Positions 32,441 through 44,072 of a stretch of 64,000 nt of DNA are shown here, one piece after another. A program made the position numbers and the translations under genes. The notes below the pieces were generated by a model. The model worked only from the letters and a program-made list of their open reading frames with translations, was not told where the DNA came from and did no database searches. Numbering within the stretch: the first letter of the stretch is position 1; each line of letters begins with the position of its first letter. The DNA lies in assembly GCA_028456385.1 (NCBI GenBank), contig JALNQF010000229.1:1-64000 (forward strand), in the 5' to 3' direction. Source of the stretch: Ophiosphaerella korrae. Lineage: Eukaryota > Ascomycota > Dothideomycetes > Pleosporales > Phaeosphaeriaceae.

Positions 32441-32897
32441 ATTAGGGGAGACGGCGTATTTCCCTAGGTAGGTATATTTATATAACTTGTAGAATTCATG
32501 GTCTATAATGAGTTATCTGTGAGTATAGGATATTATTGGAAGCAATACACTTGAGATGTATGATTAGGAAAAGAGTAACCTTATTGCACTCCGTGCAGGC
32601 CTGATTGTTAAGTAATAGCGACATGCTGATTCGACTACTTTAAATTTTTCAAGTCAATAGCCATTTTACATTAACTTGATGGCCTAGATCTTTTCCCTAC
32701 CACGGTTTCTAGCGTCGCTTGGAGGCCGCCTTAGTGAATACAATTGTTGTAGATTACTGAGGTATAGATAGCTATTGAAGTAGCAGGGGAATGTTGTAGA
32801 GGGTAAACCGTCATAAGTAGAGTTACGATTGCTAATGCAAGGCGGCGGTCAATCATGCGAAGTGTAGTAATGCAATGACTCTAATTATGGCGGGGTA

Positions 32898-34682
32898 AGC
32901 TAGCTGACCGGGTTCGGACTCACCCAGGGTTTCGACTCACTGACCGAAATCACCCATCCACATGAAAAATCGAGTTTATTCTCTCAACGTAGTTACAATT
33001 GCCACTCTGTACACATAGATTGAAGCGTTTGAGCTGCTGTTTCAGCTGCCACTCTTTCTGCTGCCCGTTCCTCAGCGTCAGCATCCCGTTGTGCCTCAAG
33101 AAGTTGTGAGGCTCGTACGGCAACCATGATTGTATCTATATCTGCAAAGCGCTGATTTGGATTTACATAGACTTTCTTCTGTAGCTATTAAGGCTTAAGA
33201 GCCTTAAGTTAACTATATAATCTTTTATTTTGTGTTTTAAACTCTGCTGCCCGTGTATTTGCTGCTGCAAGTGCCTTGCTAGTTTTCTCAAAGTACTAGT
33301 GTATCGTACGACTTATCCCCTCTTTCCTATAAAGCTCTCTCTGAGCTACAAATATATCACGAGGTCCGTAAGGTGTAGAGAGATAAATCTTAGTAGGCTG
33401 AGGCTGATTTAGACGGGGTAGGGTGACAGGCCTTCGAGATACCTAAGATAAATTGACTACCTAGTTAATATTTAATAGACAGATACCCGCAACAGCCTAC
33501 CTAGCTCGTACAACTCTCTTAGTAATTGCTCCCTCTTTTGCTGCGTAGTAGGCTGTAATAAAGCGCTCCTTCTTAACAGGCGCTGCGTCGTTAAGGTACG
33601 AGAGAGTCTAGATCTGCTGCTAGTAGAACCTCTTCACGACAGAGAATACTAAGAGGTCTAGAGGCTGCAGGACATGTAAAGAATAAGCAGGTAGAAATAG
33701 AAGATAGACCTTATTCTGCTTGCACGTCTATAGGAACTCTAGGTTAATATAGCTGCCGTGGCCATCTAGAATTAGCATCCTCTAACGATCGTCCGACACA
33801 GCCGTCTTAGGTAGAAATACCCGCTCTAACTACTTAGCTCCTATTGTATTCGATGTCTAGCTATTCTTAGAGGTTGTATATAGCTAGTTAGGTATTGTTG
33901 TTAGAAACTAGGTACTCTACAGGTTCTTCCCCTTGAATATAACAGTAGGGCGCAACTTCTTACCTAAGGCCGACACACACTTAATTATTGAGGCCCACTC
34001 GCGATTCTCTAGAGACTAATAGTAAGCCTTCTTCTTTTAACTACTTGCAAGGACTCTAGTATTAGCATATACACTAAGGGCCTTCCTAGTCTTATCTATA
34101 TTCCATGTATCCTTAGCCTATATACCTAGCCTCACACGAACCCTCTCAAAGAGCTCAAGAAACGCGCGTATCTGTACTAGAGTTGCTCCCTTAGCCTAGG
34201 CAGCCTTAATCTTTCGTCCGACAACATATGCGACGCGTAGATTGCGCTTTAGGAAGGCAGTTATCTAATGCTTGCCTACAGGCTTGTGGTCTCTATTCAT
34301 CCTCAGTATTCGGTTCGCTATTTCTCGTGCGCGTGCGTGTGAGGGAGGAAAAGCTCGTGCGTCCTCTTTAAGTATCTATTGTACGAGGAAGTCCTCCTGC
34401 TCTAGAGTCAATCTTTGTTAGTATGCGTGGCTGGTTTGACTGTTCTGTGTGCCTCGTACGCGCTTTGAGAATGTAGCTTGTGGAATGTTGTAGGCCTTTG
34501 CAGCAGCTCTTTGACTTTAGAAAACGCCAGCATGAAGATCACGGATGGCTGCTTGAATTGATTCTTCACGGGGATCCATTTTGGCAGTGTGGGTGTTGAG
34601 AAAAACGCGTGTTTTGATGAGGGTGTCAGGTTCTGACGACTGAGTCGAAACCCTGGGTGAGTCCGAACCCGGTCAGCTAGCT
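32898..34682 (-). mobile_element. Fot1/pogo-type (Tc1-mariner superfamily) DNA transposon, RIP-damaged
   Basis: A 1,785-bp element bounded by perfect 42-bp terminal inverted repeats (starting AGCTAGCTGACCGGG) and flanked by a TA duplication at 32896-32897 and 34683-34684. The inner part is enriched in TA and TAG, TAA changes, whereas both ends remain GC-balanced. Size, TIR length, TA target and the encoded transposase all fit fungal Fot1/pogo elements. It sits between the biosynthetic cluster and the HET-gene region. Confidence 0.92.
32993..34579 (-). pseudogene. Fot1/pogo-like transposase remnant with many in-frame stops
   Basis: Reading frame of about 529 codons from the ATG at 34579 to TAA at 32993-32995. 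The N-terminal helix-turn-helix and CENP-B-type region can still be read (RAAAKAYNIPQATFSKRVRG, then LTLEQEDFLVQ, KEDARAFPPSHARAREIA). The DDE region LILDGHGSYI lies near 33760, followed by PAYSLHVLQPLD. The C-terminus is a charged coiled coil. Stops are mostly TAG or TAA at sites where the family has Trp or Gln; for example EFL-stop-TCKQNK, where family members have Trp. This is the pattern expected from CpA-to-TpA transitions. Cannot be functional. Confidence 0.9.
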
Positions 34683-34756
34683 TAGCTCAGCCTCATCAGT
34701 CCCTTGGCCATTGTTGACTGTGCAGTCACAGCTCCTCAACATTTCCTATCTTTGAA

Positions 34757-37025
34757 ATGAGCTATTCTATTATCCAGTTAAGCTTTTATATGCTAGTGGC
34801 GGTGTTCAGCATTTTGGTAATGTGTATAGCTTCCAAAGCCACCAAAAAAACCCTCGATACTACAACCCCGCCACTAGAGGACGTCCAAGCCACGCCATAT
34901 CGGCACTCCTGTCAGCACTGCCGAAGCATCACAATTAAGCTGCCTTCCATCTCCTTTTCTGAATCATTTGATATTTTGGTATGGCTTCAGCTAAAAACCT
35001 CGCAAATCGCCCAGGCCACAGCACGCGATTGCCCACTTCTCCACGATGCCCATGTCGCATGCACATCACGAATCAATACTCGGATATACTTTCATATCCT
35101 GACATTTCTTGAAATATTTCAAACTGACTCCGCGCTCCACGCTTTTACAGGATGCGATACCTACTGCGAACGTGCACTTTATGCTATTCGAGGGCTTAGT
35201 AGCCGGCCTTTTCACATTCGCTTCAGCCGCCGACCATTGGAGTCTAGTGGAACTTTATATGGCAGAGTGTTTTATACTGCATCACGTTTATTCGAATTCG
35301 ATGTCTCAGCAGACCATGGTAAAGGCTCTTGGTTTGAGCAGCGTAGTCGTGTGCTTATATTCTCTAGACGACCATGCTGCTCGCTATATATCTGAACGAC
35401 CTCTGACTACCAATTTAGATTTGGGCAAGACATTTAAGCAAGCGCAGAGATGGCTTTCTGAGTGTACCCATGACCAAGCTTTGCATTCGAAATGCCAGCA
35501 AGATTCGCATGAATTTGCGCCCACCCGACTCGTTGAAGTGCTACGTCACTCAGATGGAACATACACGCCCCGAATAATCCAGACCAGTAAAGGCCAAGAG
35601 ATAGAATGGACATGTCTTAGTTATTGTTGGGGAGGGGATCAATCTTCGAAAACGATGAGTGCGAATTTGAGCAGGCGTCTTACTTCACTTCCATTTGACG
35701 ACCTACCAAAGACCATCACGGACGCCATAAAAGTGACCTATGGGCTGGGTCTACGCTTTATATGGGTTGATGCTTTGTGCATCATTCAAGATGATGCAAA
35801 AGACGTGGCACGTGAAATTACCACCATGCCCGAAGTGTATAGGTATGGGACATGCACAATATCTGCTTCGCGAGCCTCAACCAGTAAAGCTGGCTTCTTG
35901 CAAGATCACCAGATTGACGACTTGCACCACAAACCCATCAAGATAAATGCTATCTGTCCTGATGGTACATCAGGATCGATCAATCTCTCGAGTCGGGGGT
36001 CTGAGTATAGGTACGTACCAGAACCAATACATCAGCGAGCATGGTGTTACCAAGAGAGGATTTTATCGCCACGTATCCTTGACTTTGGACATACGCAAGT
36101 TCAGTGGATATGCAGTAGCAAAAAATACGCCGATGGCGGCGGAGTCGAACGCGCAGCAAGCACGGACGATCTTCTTGGAGGCCTTGTTCAACCACTTTCC
36201 TCGCATGACCTTCACGATAGGTGGTCCAATATTGTCTACAAGTACACTAGGCGCAATATAACATTTTTGGGTGACAGACTCCTAGCTATATCTGCTATAG
36301 CCGCATTTTTCGCTCCGCATTTTGACTGTGAGTATTTGGCTGGGCATTGGAAGGACTCTCTAGCTCTTCAGCTTGCCTGGACGGTTGGTAGACCAAAGTA
36401 CCCGCGTTTAACTGTTTATGTTGCCCCTTCTTGGTTAGTTCTGCCTCTAGAGTAACATTATCCTTCGCTTACACGAACTTCAAGGTCTTGGGCTTCTGTT
36501 GCTGACAGAGTTTATTGGGATATGATTGACGAGCGAGTACCTGCGGTAAATGTTTTGGATTGCAAAGTGCAGCTAGCTCACTCATTTGCACCCTTGGGCG
36601 CGATTACCAATGGGTTCATCCTCCTTCGAGCAAGGATGTGCAAGATGAGTTGGTATTTCAACCGCAAAAACACACAAATTCAAGTCGAGGCTAGGGGAAT
36701 TTGCTTCATGGCTGATCGCGAAACCGTCGAGGCACTTCCTGAATATAACTCTACACATTTTCAGGGCTGGGTCAGCTGGGATGCAGTGGAGTCAAATTGG
36801 TCACAAGACCCAGAAGCAAGTGTGGATGTATGGTGCCTCAAACTTCGAGAAAGGTCAGAGAAGGGTGATACATTATGCATTTTTCTTCTCCCTATCAATG
36901 ACACGATGGAGGCTTTTAAAAGAATTGCCTCATTCACAATCGTAGACGCCATTTATCGCTTCGATCCGCCCCTCGACTTGGATGTTTTCAAAGATTGTGA
37001 ATGGGAAGAAGTTAGAATTGTATAG
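34757..37025 (+). CDS. HET-domain (heterokaryon incompatibility) protein
   Basis: Protein of about 706 residues from exons 34757-35053, 35151-36433 and 36485-37025. It starts with a hydrophobic segment (residues 5-25), and a CQHC motif follows near residue 52. The HET domain begins with EWTCLSYCWGG near 35610 and continues with LPKTITDAIKVT, LGLRFIWVDALCIIQDD and MPEVYRYGTCTISAS. The spliced APSWSWASVA motif marks the end of the typical region; the 51-bp intron splits the Trp codon. The first intron (97 bp) is less certain than the second. HET proteins trigger programmed cell death when incompatible hyphae fuse and are often found in repeat-rich regions. The frame is intact, which contrasts with the two disrupted genes downstream. 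Confidence 0.85.
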
Positions 37026-37690
37026 GGCCACTATCACGGAAGCATGTATTAACACATGGATCTTCTCAAAACCGTACCAACCCGTAATCCATTTGCTAAA
37101 AACATTTGTACATTTACATAGATTAATCCTTTGGTCCTAACGGGTCACACTGACCCTTCCGCTTCCACAGTCTCCCATGTACTGTTCAGGGCTACTACTA
37201 AGTCGTCAAGTAGTGACCCTCATTCAATGGCAGCCACATTCTGCGTAATCTGGGTGACCTTGCTCGAACCAAAGATAATCAGCAAATTGTTGGTGGAGGT
37301 ATGTAATGGCTTCTGGGTTGGCTCAGTTGACTGGAAATTGCAATTTGTGAAGGGAGAGGGTTGCAGGGGATGCGATTTGAGGCAAAAACAGAATTTTGAA
37401 CGAAGATCTTGAAGCTCGCCGTAAGCAGTCTGTGCCTCAGCAAATGAGGCACGGTGGGAGACGGGTGTCTTGGCTAGTGTATGCGATTTGGCCTTTGATC
37501 CTTCGGTTACGAAACCGCCGTGCTCTAGTGACCTGTATAGTCCTATACTGTTTCCTCGATTCCCGTCGAATGGGTTATCCAATGTGGGCACTAGCAAGGA
37601 AAGAGAATGATTAAGGGCATGAATGCACATGGATTACAGGCTTCTTACTCACTGAAAATGAGTTAAGCGTGAATTTAGATTATGATAAAG
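37026..37690. other. Intergenic region between convergent HET and CorA-like genes
   Basis: Open frames on both strands (37220-37630 minus, 37131-37412 plus) show no domain or conserved pattern and look incidental. No RNA gene or repeat is recognised. Confidence 0.5.
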
Positions 37691-39208
37691 CTAAACTAGT
37701 GCTTGCTGCGACCTTTTACTTTCTGACCCTGCCTGAAGCTTTTCTAGTTCCAGTGATTTTTTCTTCGCATTCCCCCTCACAGCTTTAAACTCCTGCTCAA
37801 ATCTTCTCATCTCAACGCGCCACCAAAAGCCCCAAACTAGAAGGGTGCAGAGAGTTAGCGGCACCGCAATGACCCAATAAATCTAAAACCTCTTTGATAT
37901 TACACCATCCCGATGACCGTCATTCGAGCTGCCCCTGCCATTATACTTCCAGTCAAACGTATTCATGCTGAAAACCGCAGCAACAAAACTTCCTGGAAGG
38001 AATACTGCGGAAATGAATGCCAAAATCTTCATAGAGGTACTATCGCGTCCAGCCGCTGCAGTCAATTGAGCATTGAGTTCGTTGTCTATTTGTGCGACTA
38101 AATTGTAGAGCGCATTCAGTTGCAACGCCATGCGCTCACGGAACTCGTAATATCACGCATAGCTACCCCCGCGAGTTGCATATTGAATTCGAGCAGCTCT
38201 CGGAGGTTGTGGTGGGCATCGCGCGGTTCTGGTAGGTAAGGCTGCAGTTGGCTCAGAAGCTTCAGGGTGAATTCTGAGCTCTTCAGGTTCCACTCGGGTA
38301 ATTGTGCGGTGAACAAGATTCGCGTACTATGGCTGTTGATGCGAATCGTAAGCTCCTCGGCCCTGGCTCTTAGGCTACTAGCTTCAGCATCAGATGGCAA
38401 GTACATGCTTGGCCCAACTTTTGTGACCCCGAGATCCCTCTCTATCTTGACAGTCTCCTCGATGATATGATCGTAATTAATTAACGCCCTTGTCTAATGC
38501 ATATGATAATCTAGTACAATAGTGGGTAACAGCAAGGGATGGTTCCAAGCATTAATTGCGTTGTGGAGGAGGTCTAGAGTTGTGGGCACTGGAAGTTGAG
38601 GTTGCAGTCGGCGTTCTCGAGATTCGTGGTTGATCCTAGTGTTCTTTTCGGGTTTCGGCCGAATATTGGTTCCGTAGTAGAACGCCGTAGTGAAACAAGA
38701 CTCTACATCATGTGATAAAGACAGGCCGTAATTCGCAATCTCACGTTTTTGGGGAGCTTTGAGAACAAATGCTTTACACAAGGTTAAAGTTGTGCATGAC
38801 GATTCGATACGAGAGACGCTCACCGATTCGCTTTAATTTTGTACGATCCGCATCACAGAAGGTTAAATATCGAGAGAAGGTGCCCCCATCGCATGCAAAT
38901 GTTGGCAGAGTCGAAGGATGGAGGTGAAACGCCTTCTCCACCTCCTCAAAAATGGATCGAGACATGGAAAAGTCAAGTACATTGACGTGATGTAGCGGCC
39001 GGTCACAAAGGATAAGCCGTATCGTTCCCGTTAATTCTTGTCCCGTCTTGGGATGCCCCGATGACCTCCAATCAAGGTCGTTGATCCAGCGGAGGATTTC
39101 GTCGTCTTGGAGCGATCCATGTCGAAAATTTTGAGCAGAAGCCTCCTCGGTCTGTTTATGCTCAGCTATGCCTTTTTTTCCTATATACGACGTACAATGG
39201 GCAAACAT
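37691..39208 (-). pseudogene. CorA-like Mg2+ transporter-type membrane protein, disrupted
   Basis: Resembles the fungal CorA-like family of cytosolic alpha/beta-helical proteins with two C-terminal membrane helices. The minus-strand exon 39208-38824 (FACDGGTFSRYLTF, KLKRI) joins to 38771 across a 52-bp intron. Downstream come RDSTSMKILAFISAVFLPGSFVAAVFSM (helix 1) and IYWVIAVPLTLCTLLVWGFWW (helix 2). Three lesions are visible. A TAG at 38494-38496 follows DYHMH. A frame change near 38140-38158 lies between GVAMRDI and EFRERMALQLN. A TAG at 37883-37885 sits in KRF-stop-IYW, where the family has FWIYW. The frame then continues to TAG at 37691-37693. The start at 39208 is uncertain; further N-terminal exons may exist upstream. 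Probably not functional as written. Confidence 0.75.
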
Positions 39209-40971
39209 TTTGGAATTGGCGTGCTTCGATGAAGCCTATATCCCCGCCATTTTCCATCCAGTGGGACGAGCTGAAGACAGCCTTACGAGCGGCAGAAAAC
39301 ATGAAGGGAGAGATGATGTCCTCTCCTAATTCAAAAGCAATCAAATCAACGTTCCTATTGCGCCAGCTGTCTTTGGGGGATGCTAATAACTTTTCAGAGT
39401 GACACGCTGATAGAAATGAGTCGTTGCGTGTGGTTGTGGGAATGGGTTGCTGGCCTTGGCGCGTAACTACACCCGCCAAAACATGGTGCACACCAGCCTC
39501 CTCTTCTCAACACCGACCTCCGGACGAGATGGAGCCGCACATGGCTTCACCCCAATTCAGAAGAAAAAACGCATTCATTTCAAAATGGCGACACATGCCA
39601 GATAGCGCGGGTTGACCCCATCCGAGACCGCCTTCAAGGCGTCTGCTAACCGTCGCGACGACGCGAGTTGCTCGCACTGTTATTGCTCATAATTGACTGG
39701 AGAATGCTTGATCGAAACCAAGATTAATGCACTTATAGACGTTATTTTTGCAGCATTATGTACTACTATACCACCACTTGCCCGCCGACAGACTCAACTG
39801 CATGCGCTGCCTAATAACTTATAGATGATCTCCACTATATAACAAACGTGCGCAGTCCCTCTCGCGAAACGAGGGGGGGTTCTGCAACTAACTTGCTTAG
39901 TCCCTTGTTCATCAAACACGGTGGTTCCCAAATTATCGGCCGAAGGTAGGTAATGATAAGCTGCGATTTACGAACGCAGCTAACAAGACGTTATCAACCT
40001 TTAAGTCCAAGCTTCAGCATAGTTCCTTACTCCTAGCCTGCATGTGTTGAGGCGGAGTTGTCAGTTTCCTCTCTCTTACTTGTTTCCAGGGTTGCATCCT
40101 ATACGCAACCGTTCGTCAATCAATATCAAAGAACTGCTTATCTATTGTTTCTAATTTAGGACTCTACTATTCCCACAACAACGTTTTTGCATCTTCATTA
40201 AAGTAGCCATCTATTTTATCTCGATTACGAAAGATGAGTACCGCGATTAGGTATGCCTAGGGAAAAGGCAGCCCTATCTCAGCTAAATCAATCTACTAAC
40301 AGACCCGCGCAAATGCGCGTACATACCAGCAAATACAAATCGCCATTACCGGGCTACAAAGAGTAGATTTTTATTATACTGCTCTACTCAAAGCAATTCT
40401 TCGTACAAGCGTTGAGGTGGGCAGGGCCAAGATGCTTCGCATCTTGGCGAGTTGGGCGGGTAGCGCAATGTGTCAGACACATAATAAGGGGTCTAGACTG
40501 CCTAGTGCAATGTGTCGTCCACGGAATAACACCTGGGGGTTAGGTTGACTGCGAATTGATGATGCGAGCTGGCTGCGCACAGATATATCCTTATCTATCT
40601 CCACAACGCTGCATCTCGACAACAAGAAGAGATATAAAAAATCTGATACTGGACTTAGAATCTCAGCGTAGTACTGCGCAATATAGGCTATTATACTGCC
40701 AAGAAATAGGCTGCGCAGTTGCATAGTCCTCTTTGAACCTAATTCCTACTAGGATCGAGTAGACTTAATATTTAGACTAAGTTTGCCTTCGTAAAGAGCC
40801 TGAATATTGAGTGCCTGTACATCCTATGTGTACGAAATAGCGTCATAGAAATGTTCGTCATCTAGAGAGAGGATCTTGGGATCCGCCATGGCATTAGACA
40901 TAGAATTAACGAAAGATCAAATTACTGCTGCTATTTTACTTCAAATAAAGGAACACAGAGGAAGTTACTAG
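39209..40971. other. Long gene-poor stretch
   Basis: A minus-strand open frame at 39162-39491 partly overlaps the CorA-like start in another frame and may be an upstream exon; I cannot support it. 39640-40970 holds no convincing gene. It has a small hairpin at 40426-40448 and a decamer GCAATGTGTC repeated near 40467 and 40507. A minus-strand frame at 40473-40724 is hydrophobic but unsupported. Confidence 0.4.
40426..40448. other. Nine-bp stem, five-nt loop hairpin
   Basis: GCCAAGATG and its exact complement CATCTTGGC flank the loop CTTCG. It could form a stable hairpin in RNA or be the relic of a small inverted repeat. No associated gene is seen. Confidence 0.5.
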
Positions 40972-43707
40972 CTAACGCTTGGATTTGCGAAAGGATTGTC
41001 CAGCTAATAAATCTGGAAAATTCTCATCAAAGCCCGGCATCTCGATTTCGTTTTCAGAATCACCATCATCTTTCCAGGTCCACGATTTGTCATTATTCAC
41101 AGCCCACGCTTCTTTGAGAATATCCCAGGCTCTAACGCCTTCCTGCCCGTTTTCCCTGCCCAGCCGGATCTTGAATTCGTAGAAGTTATTATAGTCGCTA
41201 TCGCCATCACCGCCGCTGTCATCGTTGTAATCGCTGGCTTTTGTACTGCTCTCATCACTGTCATTGTCTTCTTCATCCATACTGCTTGTCCCTCCACTAC
41301 TTCTGCTGCCACTATCATCATCATCATCCTCATCCATGGCTTTCTGCTCTGCAGTGCGGAAGTCTTGATCGCCAGTCCATTTGGCGATATTTATTATACC
41401 CCTTTCATGAGACTGTCTGAAGTCACGCACTGCCCCAACATACCGACAGTCAACAATGGGGTCGTTCACATCTTTCGCGTCCATACCAACTGTTGTAACA
41501 AGTAGAGCAGGGCCATTGGATTGATGTTCTTGATAGAGCACGAGACAGCTTTTCCAGTTTAAAAGAACTGCTTCCACTTTGACAACGACCGATATGTCGC
41601 TCCCATGAGGCTGCAGCCTCCTTTTTCGTACATCAGGGGGGCTGACAGGGCGAGCTAGCCATAAACCAGTGATTGAACCATCGCTTTCGACAACAAGCAT
41701 TTCATCATCTTCTTCCCCGGGTTCATGCCCAACTTCGATCGGCATATCATCTAGAGTAGTTGGGCACCATGAAAATCCGCCAAGATCAGACATGGTTGGG
41801 CGGCCGTGGAGGAGAACCTGATGTGGAACGAGCCTCAAATGTTTTAAGAGACTTTTAGTGATCTCGCTTTCGTTAAGGGTTAAATTGGGGTCCGGGATCG
41901 CCGTTAGCAAGGCGGCAATGATAGTGCGGTCGCGGACCCAGGACGTACTTCTCGGACGCAAGATGGCTAAGAGATCGCTCAGGCGACTCACGGAGCCACG
42001 GAGCCGTCGAACTGCACAGCTGGCTAACCAGTGTGCACGAGATGCAGTACCCGGGTCGGAAGCAAGTATTTCAGTCTCGAGGTCTCTGATATCTAGTTTC
42101 ATCGGCTCGTCACTTTTACTTTTAAAGAGTACTTGGACGTTACTCGACATGGCAAGCTCCAAAGCAGTCCATCCGCGTGTAAACCAAGGCGACATGACGA
42201 GCGCAAGACAAGCGTTTTCGGAGCTTTCCCACTCTAAATCTAAGAGGAATTTGTCATGCACGACGGTGCATTTTGCATCGGTGTAGTTCGCGTGCATTCT
42301 GCTGAGAGCTAGGCTCCTGATTTTTGGGTCTAGAGGCACCGATATAGCGTCCCACCAGATACCGTCGCACTTCAGAGTTGTAGCAACAGAGGCGAAATAT
42401 TCCCATAGACAGCTGTTGACAAACCCTTGATCTTCCCGCCCAACACCGGTACCGTCTGACCAGACATGGGAGAGAGCAACATAGGACTCTCCTGACGAGA
42501 TCAGTCGTTTGCCATTCTTCAACCAGGCTGTTTGGCCTCCATCCTCGACGGCAGGCACAAGAAGATTAATAGGGAACTCGGTTGGCTTACAAGGGCGTAA
42601 AGCCTTAGGACACTTATGCATCTGACCAACCCTTGTACTGTCTAAGTGTGCGCCCTGACATCGACTCTATGTACAGAGGTCGTGATCGTTGTGCCGAACG
42701 AGCGGATGCAATTGCAACGAACGCACAAAGTCCGGGAGATCATCCTGCTTCCTTTCCGAAAGCTCCAGTACATTCCACAGCCGATTCCGACACACTTTCA
42801 GAGTTTGCGCTTCTCTCAACGCCGTACAAATTACTGGGACAGTGATGGATTCAGGCAGGTAGTGGTGGCCCCACCCATCGTAGAAATATGGAGAAAGACC
42901 CATAGACCGTTGAATCGTCACCATCCAGAAAACGACGTTGGAGACTCCCATCATGATGGCCTCCATTTTGGACCCTCCTATGAAGTCTTTCTTTCTATCT
43001 TTTATGCTTCCTGTCAACATAGCGCATGTATAAGCCGCGTTCGCTATATGCGTGTGCGCCGTCGACATCCTCTGCTCCATCGTGAATGTCTGTTGGCACG
43101 ACATAGCTAATACTGCCCAATCCCGAAAGCCTCGCCATTTGCATTCTGGAGCGACTTGTTCCATGGTTTTTCTCTTCTCAACACATTCCTTCCGCTCACA
43201 CTGACGCAGTTCTGCAGCTGCACAGATATGACCCAGAAGTAAGGAATAGCCATATCCTTTTCGATAAGGGTGTGGGGCTGCTAGCCAGTTCTTCTTGCGA
43301 GATACTGAGTTTGGGCATTTGGTTGTCTCCGGTTTAACATGGCTGGATACTGGAAGCGCTAGGCTATCATCCAAGCGTAGGTCGAGGTTTGGTTTTCCAG
43401 GTACTCCTAGATTGATCTGCTTCTCCGGCGGGATGGAACGCCAATGAGCCTGATATGCCCTCACGACTTTCTCGAATTCTTTGGCCATATTGAGATAAGT
43501 CTAATCTTGACGTGAGATGTTATGAGGTCTGATATCCAACAGGTTCCAGCAAGGACGAGAACTTGAGCCGCAAAAGTCCGCTGTTTGGAGGACGGCCTTT
43601 TCACGCTTCTCATCACCAGATAGGGACACCCTTGTAGCGGGCAATATCTTCAACCTTGACTTCAGGTACCAGTCAAGTGGGTTTCCAGGCTGATGCGAGA
43701 GGAGCAA
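40972..43707 (-). pseudogene. HET-like protein with acidic tail, interrupted by two in-frame TAGs
   Basis: One continuous minus-strand frame of 912 codons runs from the ATG at 43707 to the stop at 40972. It is broken only by TAG at 43501-43503 (codon 69, RQD-stop-TYLN) and at 42667-42669 (codon 347, DLCT-stop-SRCQ). Three open pieces in the same frame with no indels argue for a single gene. The HET-like core is in the third piece: ESYVALSHVWSDGTGVG, then GIWWDAISVPLD, YTDAKCTVVHD and PWFTRGWTALELAM. A Cys/His-containing region precedes it (CTxSRCQGAHLDSTRV, MHKC). The C-terminus has long Asp/Ser-rich acidic runs. No intron of realistic length removes either TAG. The product is truncated unless the stops are polymorphic, read through or edited. 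Alternative: translation from the Met at 42621 could make a shorter 549-residue HET-like protein. Confidence 0.75.
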
Positions 43708-44072
43708 TTACTAAACCGGAAATTGCCACGTCACCAAACCTACAAGGCTGAAACATAGCAAGCCAATAAGCGACAAGCGGCGCATTCTTTCATGGACTTG
43801 TGCATATGTCAGCTCAGCCACGCAGGTAGGCATTTATTAGAAGATGTGACAGCATGGGGGGCGAGGGCTTCTACTCGATGCCACCTCGTGAGCTACTTCG
43901 GCCCGCTTGATAATCCCTCTTTCCGGGCTATAGCGTAACTACATGTGATCCTTAAGTTTCTCCCAACTTTTCCAGCCGTTTAGTTTTTCGTCCTTTGTTA
44001 TCTTGACAGACGAACCCTAATAATTATATTTATTTTTCCGCGACTTCAGCAACTCCATACTGCAAGAAAAAA
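43708..44072. other. Divergent promoter region between the HET-like and small unknown genes
   Basis: 365 bp between outward-facing genes; no recognised motif, RNA gene or repeat. Confidence 0.45.

Larger units (their letters stand above)
31787..32895. other. Gene-poor region between a UstYa-type gene and the transposon
   Basis: Contains the probable promoter of the minus-strand UstYa-type gene, including CCGGAT at 31980-31985, a short GATTT repeat, and a weak open frame at 32057-32440. 32440-32895 is AT-rich and holds nothing recognisable. Confidence 0.5.

Noticed and set aside
37220..37630. Minus-strand gene of 136 codons between the HET and CorA-like genes
   Set aside because: No domain, no membrane or signal segment, and composition is like intergenic DNA.
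5341..43707. A nuclear genetic code in which TAG encodes Trp
   Set aside because: Intact genes here encode Trp with TGG many times, and TAG serves as a natural stop (for example at 30734-30736 and 37691-37693).
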